Assembly: GCA_009784995.1 (NCBI GenBank)
Contig: WQXE01000010.1
Location: forward strand, 1-23,167
DNA from: Treponema sp.
GTDB lineage: Bacteria; Spirochaetota; Spirochaetia; Treponematales; Breznakiellaceae
Direction: 5' to 3'
DNA: 23,167 nucleotides
Part shown: in pieces, positions 22,633 to 23,167 of the stretch
Numbering within the stretch: position 1 is the first letter of the stretch
How the letters are laid out: each line of letters starts with the position of its first letter
Notes under the pieces: generated by a model
The model's input: only the letters and a program-made list of their open reading frames with translations
Told to the model about the DNA's origin: nothing
The model's database searches: none
Translations under genes and position numbers: made by a program

Positions 22633-22965
22633 TTATAATGCTGGGCTGGCTGCCGGAGCTTTTTTCGCTGCCGGTTTTTTTGCGGCTGGTTTTTTCGCCG
22701 CTGGTTTTTTTGCCGCGGTTTTTTTCTTGGCTGCCGGTTTCTTTACAGCTTTTTTCGCTGTAGTTTTTTTCGCGCCAACTTTTTTCTTCGCTGCTGGTTT
22801 CTTTACAGCTTTTTTCGCTGTAGTTTTTTTCGCGCCGACTTTTTTCTTCGCTGCTGGTTTCTTTACAGCTTTTTTAACGCCGGTTTTCTTCGCTCCAGCT
22901 TTTTTCGCGGCTGGTTTCTTTGCGGCTTTTTTCGCCGCGGGTTTCTTTGCAACAGTTGCTGCCAT
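22633..22965 (-). CDS. Histone H1-like, Lys/Ala/Pro-rich DNA-binding protein
   Basis: At least 110 residues made almost entirely of KKPAAKK, KKAVKK and GAKKTTAKK repeats, as in Hc2/H1-like bacterial nucleoproteins that bind and compact DNA through lysines. No globular domain is present in this part. I give the ATG at 22965 (MAATVAKK) because AAGGGGGAT lies about eight bases upstream. However, the same frame has no stop codon back to the window edge, and the extra codons are also Lys/Gly/Thr-rich (for example AKTGKPATAKVKGSKK), so the true start may lie outside the window. A GTG at 23004 is a third possibility. An exact 20-codon tandem duplication lies in the middle. A strong terminator follows. 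Confidence 0.85.
   Translation of the reverse strand: MAATVAKKPAAKKAAKKPAAKKAGAKKTGVKKAVKKPAAKKKVGAKKTTAKKAVKKPAAKKKVGAKKTTAKKAVKKPAAKKKTAAKKPAAKKPAAKKPAAKKAPAASPAL
22741..22860. repeat. 60-bp tandem duplication inside the histone-like gene
   Basis: Positions 22741-22800 and 22801-22860 are identical except for one base (A at 22778 versus G at 22838, by my count). A diverged partial copy continues on either side. The unit is 20 codons, so it stays in frame and adds one Lys-rich module. The single mismatch suggests a recent duplication or frequent exchange between units, so length variation between strains is likely. Confidence 0.9.
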
Positions 22966-23167
22966 CTTCTTATCCCCCTTAGAAGGTTTTTTACTGCCCT
23001 TCACCTTGGCAGTGGCGGGTTTCCCAGTCTTCGCTGTGTCCCCTCCCTTTATGTTCTTTCCGGTGTTTTTGATAACAGCCTGCGCTCCGGCAAGGCGTGC
23101 TAACGGTACCCGGAAGGGTGAACATGATACATAGCTAAATCCGGCTCTATAACAGAATTCTATAGAA
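22966..23167 (-). other. Open frame upstream of the histone-like start, running off the window
   Basis: Upstream of the chosen ATG, the same minus-strand frame has 67 codons without a stop up to the window edge. It contains no ATG or TTG, and one GTG (23004). The part next to the histone-like gene is Lys/Gly/Thr-rich and looks like a genuine linker. The part near the edge (AGFSYVSCSPFR, then RLAGAQAVIK) is less basic. Either this is the N-terminal region of a longer protein or the untranslated leader happens to lack stops. Base composition is more GC-rich than most of the window. Confidence 0.45.

Noticed and set aside
22741..22860. Regular repeats that might be taken for a CRISPR array
   Set aside because: The units are directly adjacent with no unique spacers and lie in frame in a coding sequence.
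22727..23134. Plus-strand frame of 135 codons rich in Phe and Ala opposite the histone-like gene
   Set aside because: It is the complement of Lys/Ala repeats; the minus-strand product is a well-known type and has a ribosome binding site and a terminator.
23040..23167. Possible tRNA or other structured RNA near the right edge (GC-richer sequence with a GTTCACCCTTCC stretch on the minus strand)
   Set aside because: I could not build a cloverleaf or match any common RNA; the in-frame open reading frame is an equally good explanation.

Overview
The window looks like a piece of an AT-rich spirochaete chromosome, most likely a host- or gut-associated Treponema relative. Supporting this are the flgF-flgG-flgJ rod gene order with a FlgJ that has only the rod-binding domain, loose spirochaetal lipoboxes, many lipoproteins carrying Gly-Gly (POMP-type) beta-helix repeats and InlB-type repeats, an Rpn/PD-(D/E)XK transposase-like gene, and a lysine/alanine histone H1-like protein. 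This assignment comes from gene content read by eye, not from a database search. Every gene except the Rpn gene is on the minus strand, so transcription runs right to left.

Right to left. (1) 22633-23167: a histone H1-like gene whose frame stays open to the window edge, with a strong bidirectional terminator at 22566-22594. (2) 22471-18303: a three-gene signalling unit made of a REC-HisKA-HATPase-REC kinase, a membrane HisKA-HATPase-REC kinase with a degenerate Hpt-like tail, and a REC-GGDEF diguanylate cyclase. (3) 18271-16544: an unknown exported protein followed by a TIM-barrel sugar isomerase/epimerase-like protein. (4) 16502-14440: flgF, flgG and flgJ, led by a near-perfect sigma-28 promoter. 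(5) 14350-2386: about 12 kb of eight tightly packed genes (overlaps of 1 to 14 nt, gaps of 3 to 28 nt). They encode a small outer-membrane barrel-like protein, five lipoproteins, a small exported protein with a possible Cys/His/Asp triad, and, embedded between lipoproteins, a DUF1016/YhcG-type PD-(D/E)XK nuclease. (6) 690-2385: accessory DNA with the Rpn gene, an antitoxin followed by the tail of its deleted PIN toxin, hairpin-rich sequence and a repeated palindrome. (7) 1-689: the 5' part of another lipoprotein of the same family, cut by the window edge.

The most interesting unit is the lipoprotein operon. Five of its products and the edge fragment are modular. The shared parts are a Cys-x-(E/D)-Pro N-terminus, a common beta-rich N-terminal module, an optional InlB-like repeat, an optional GG-repeat beta-helix with a conserved closing segment, and a common C-terminal Ig-like domain. 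Its exported products suggest a surface-display or adhesion locus; the role of the embedded nuclease is unknown.

Two further patterns are unusual. Three transcription units appear to start with a -10 element exactly six bases before the ATG and have no Shine-Dalgarno, which suggests leaderless mRNAs. Short palindromes (GGTGACAGGCACC-type and GGTAGCTGCTACC) recur, and in three cases a gene's stop codon lies inside the palindrome.
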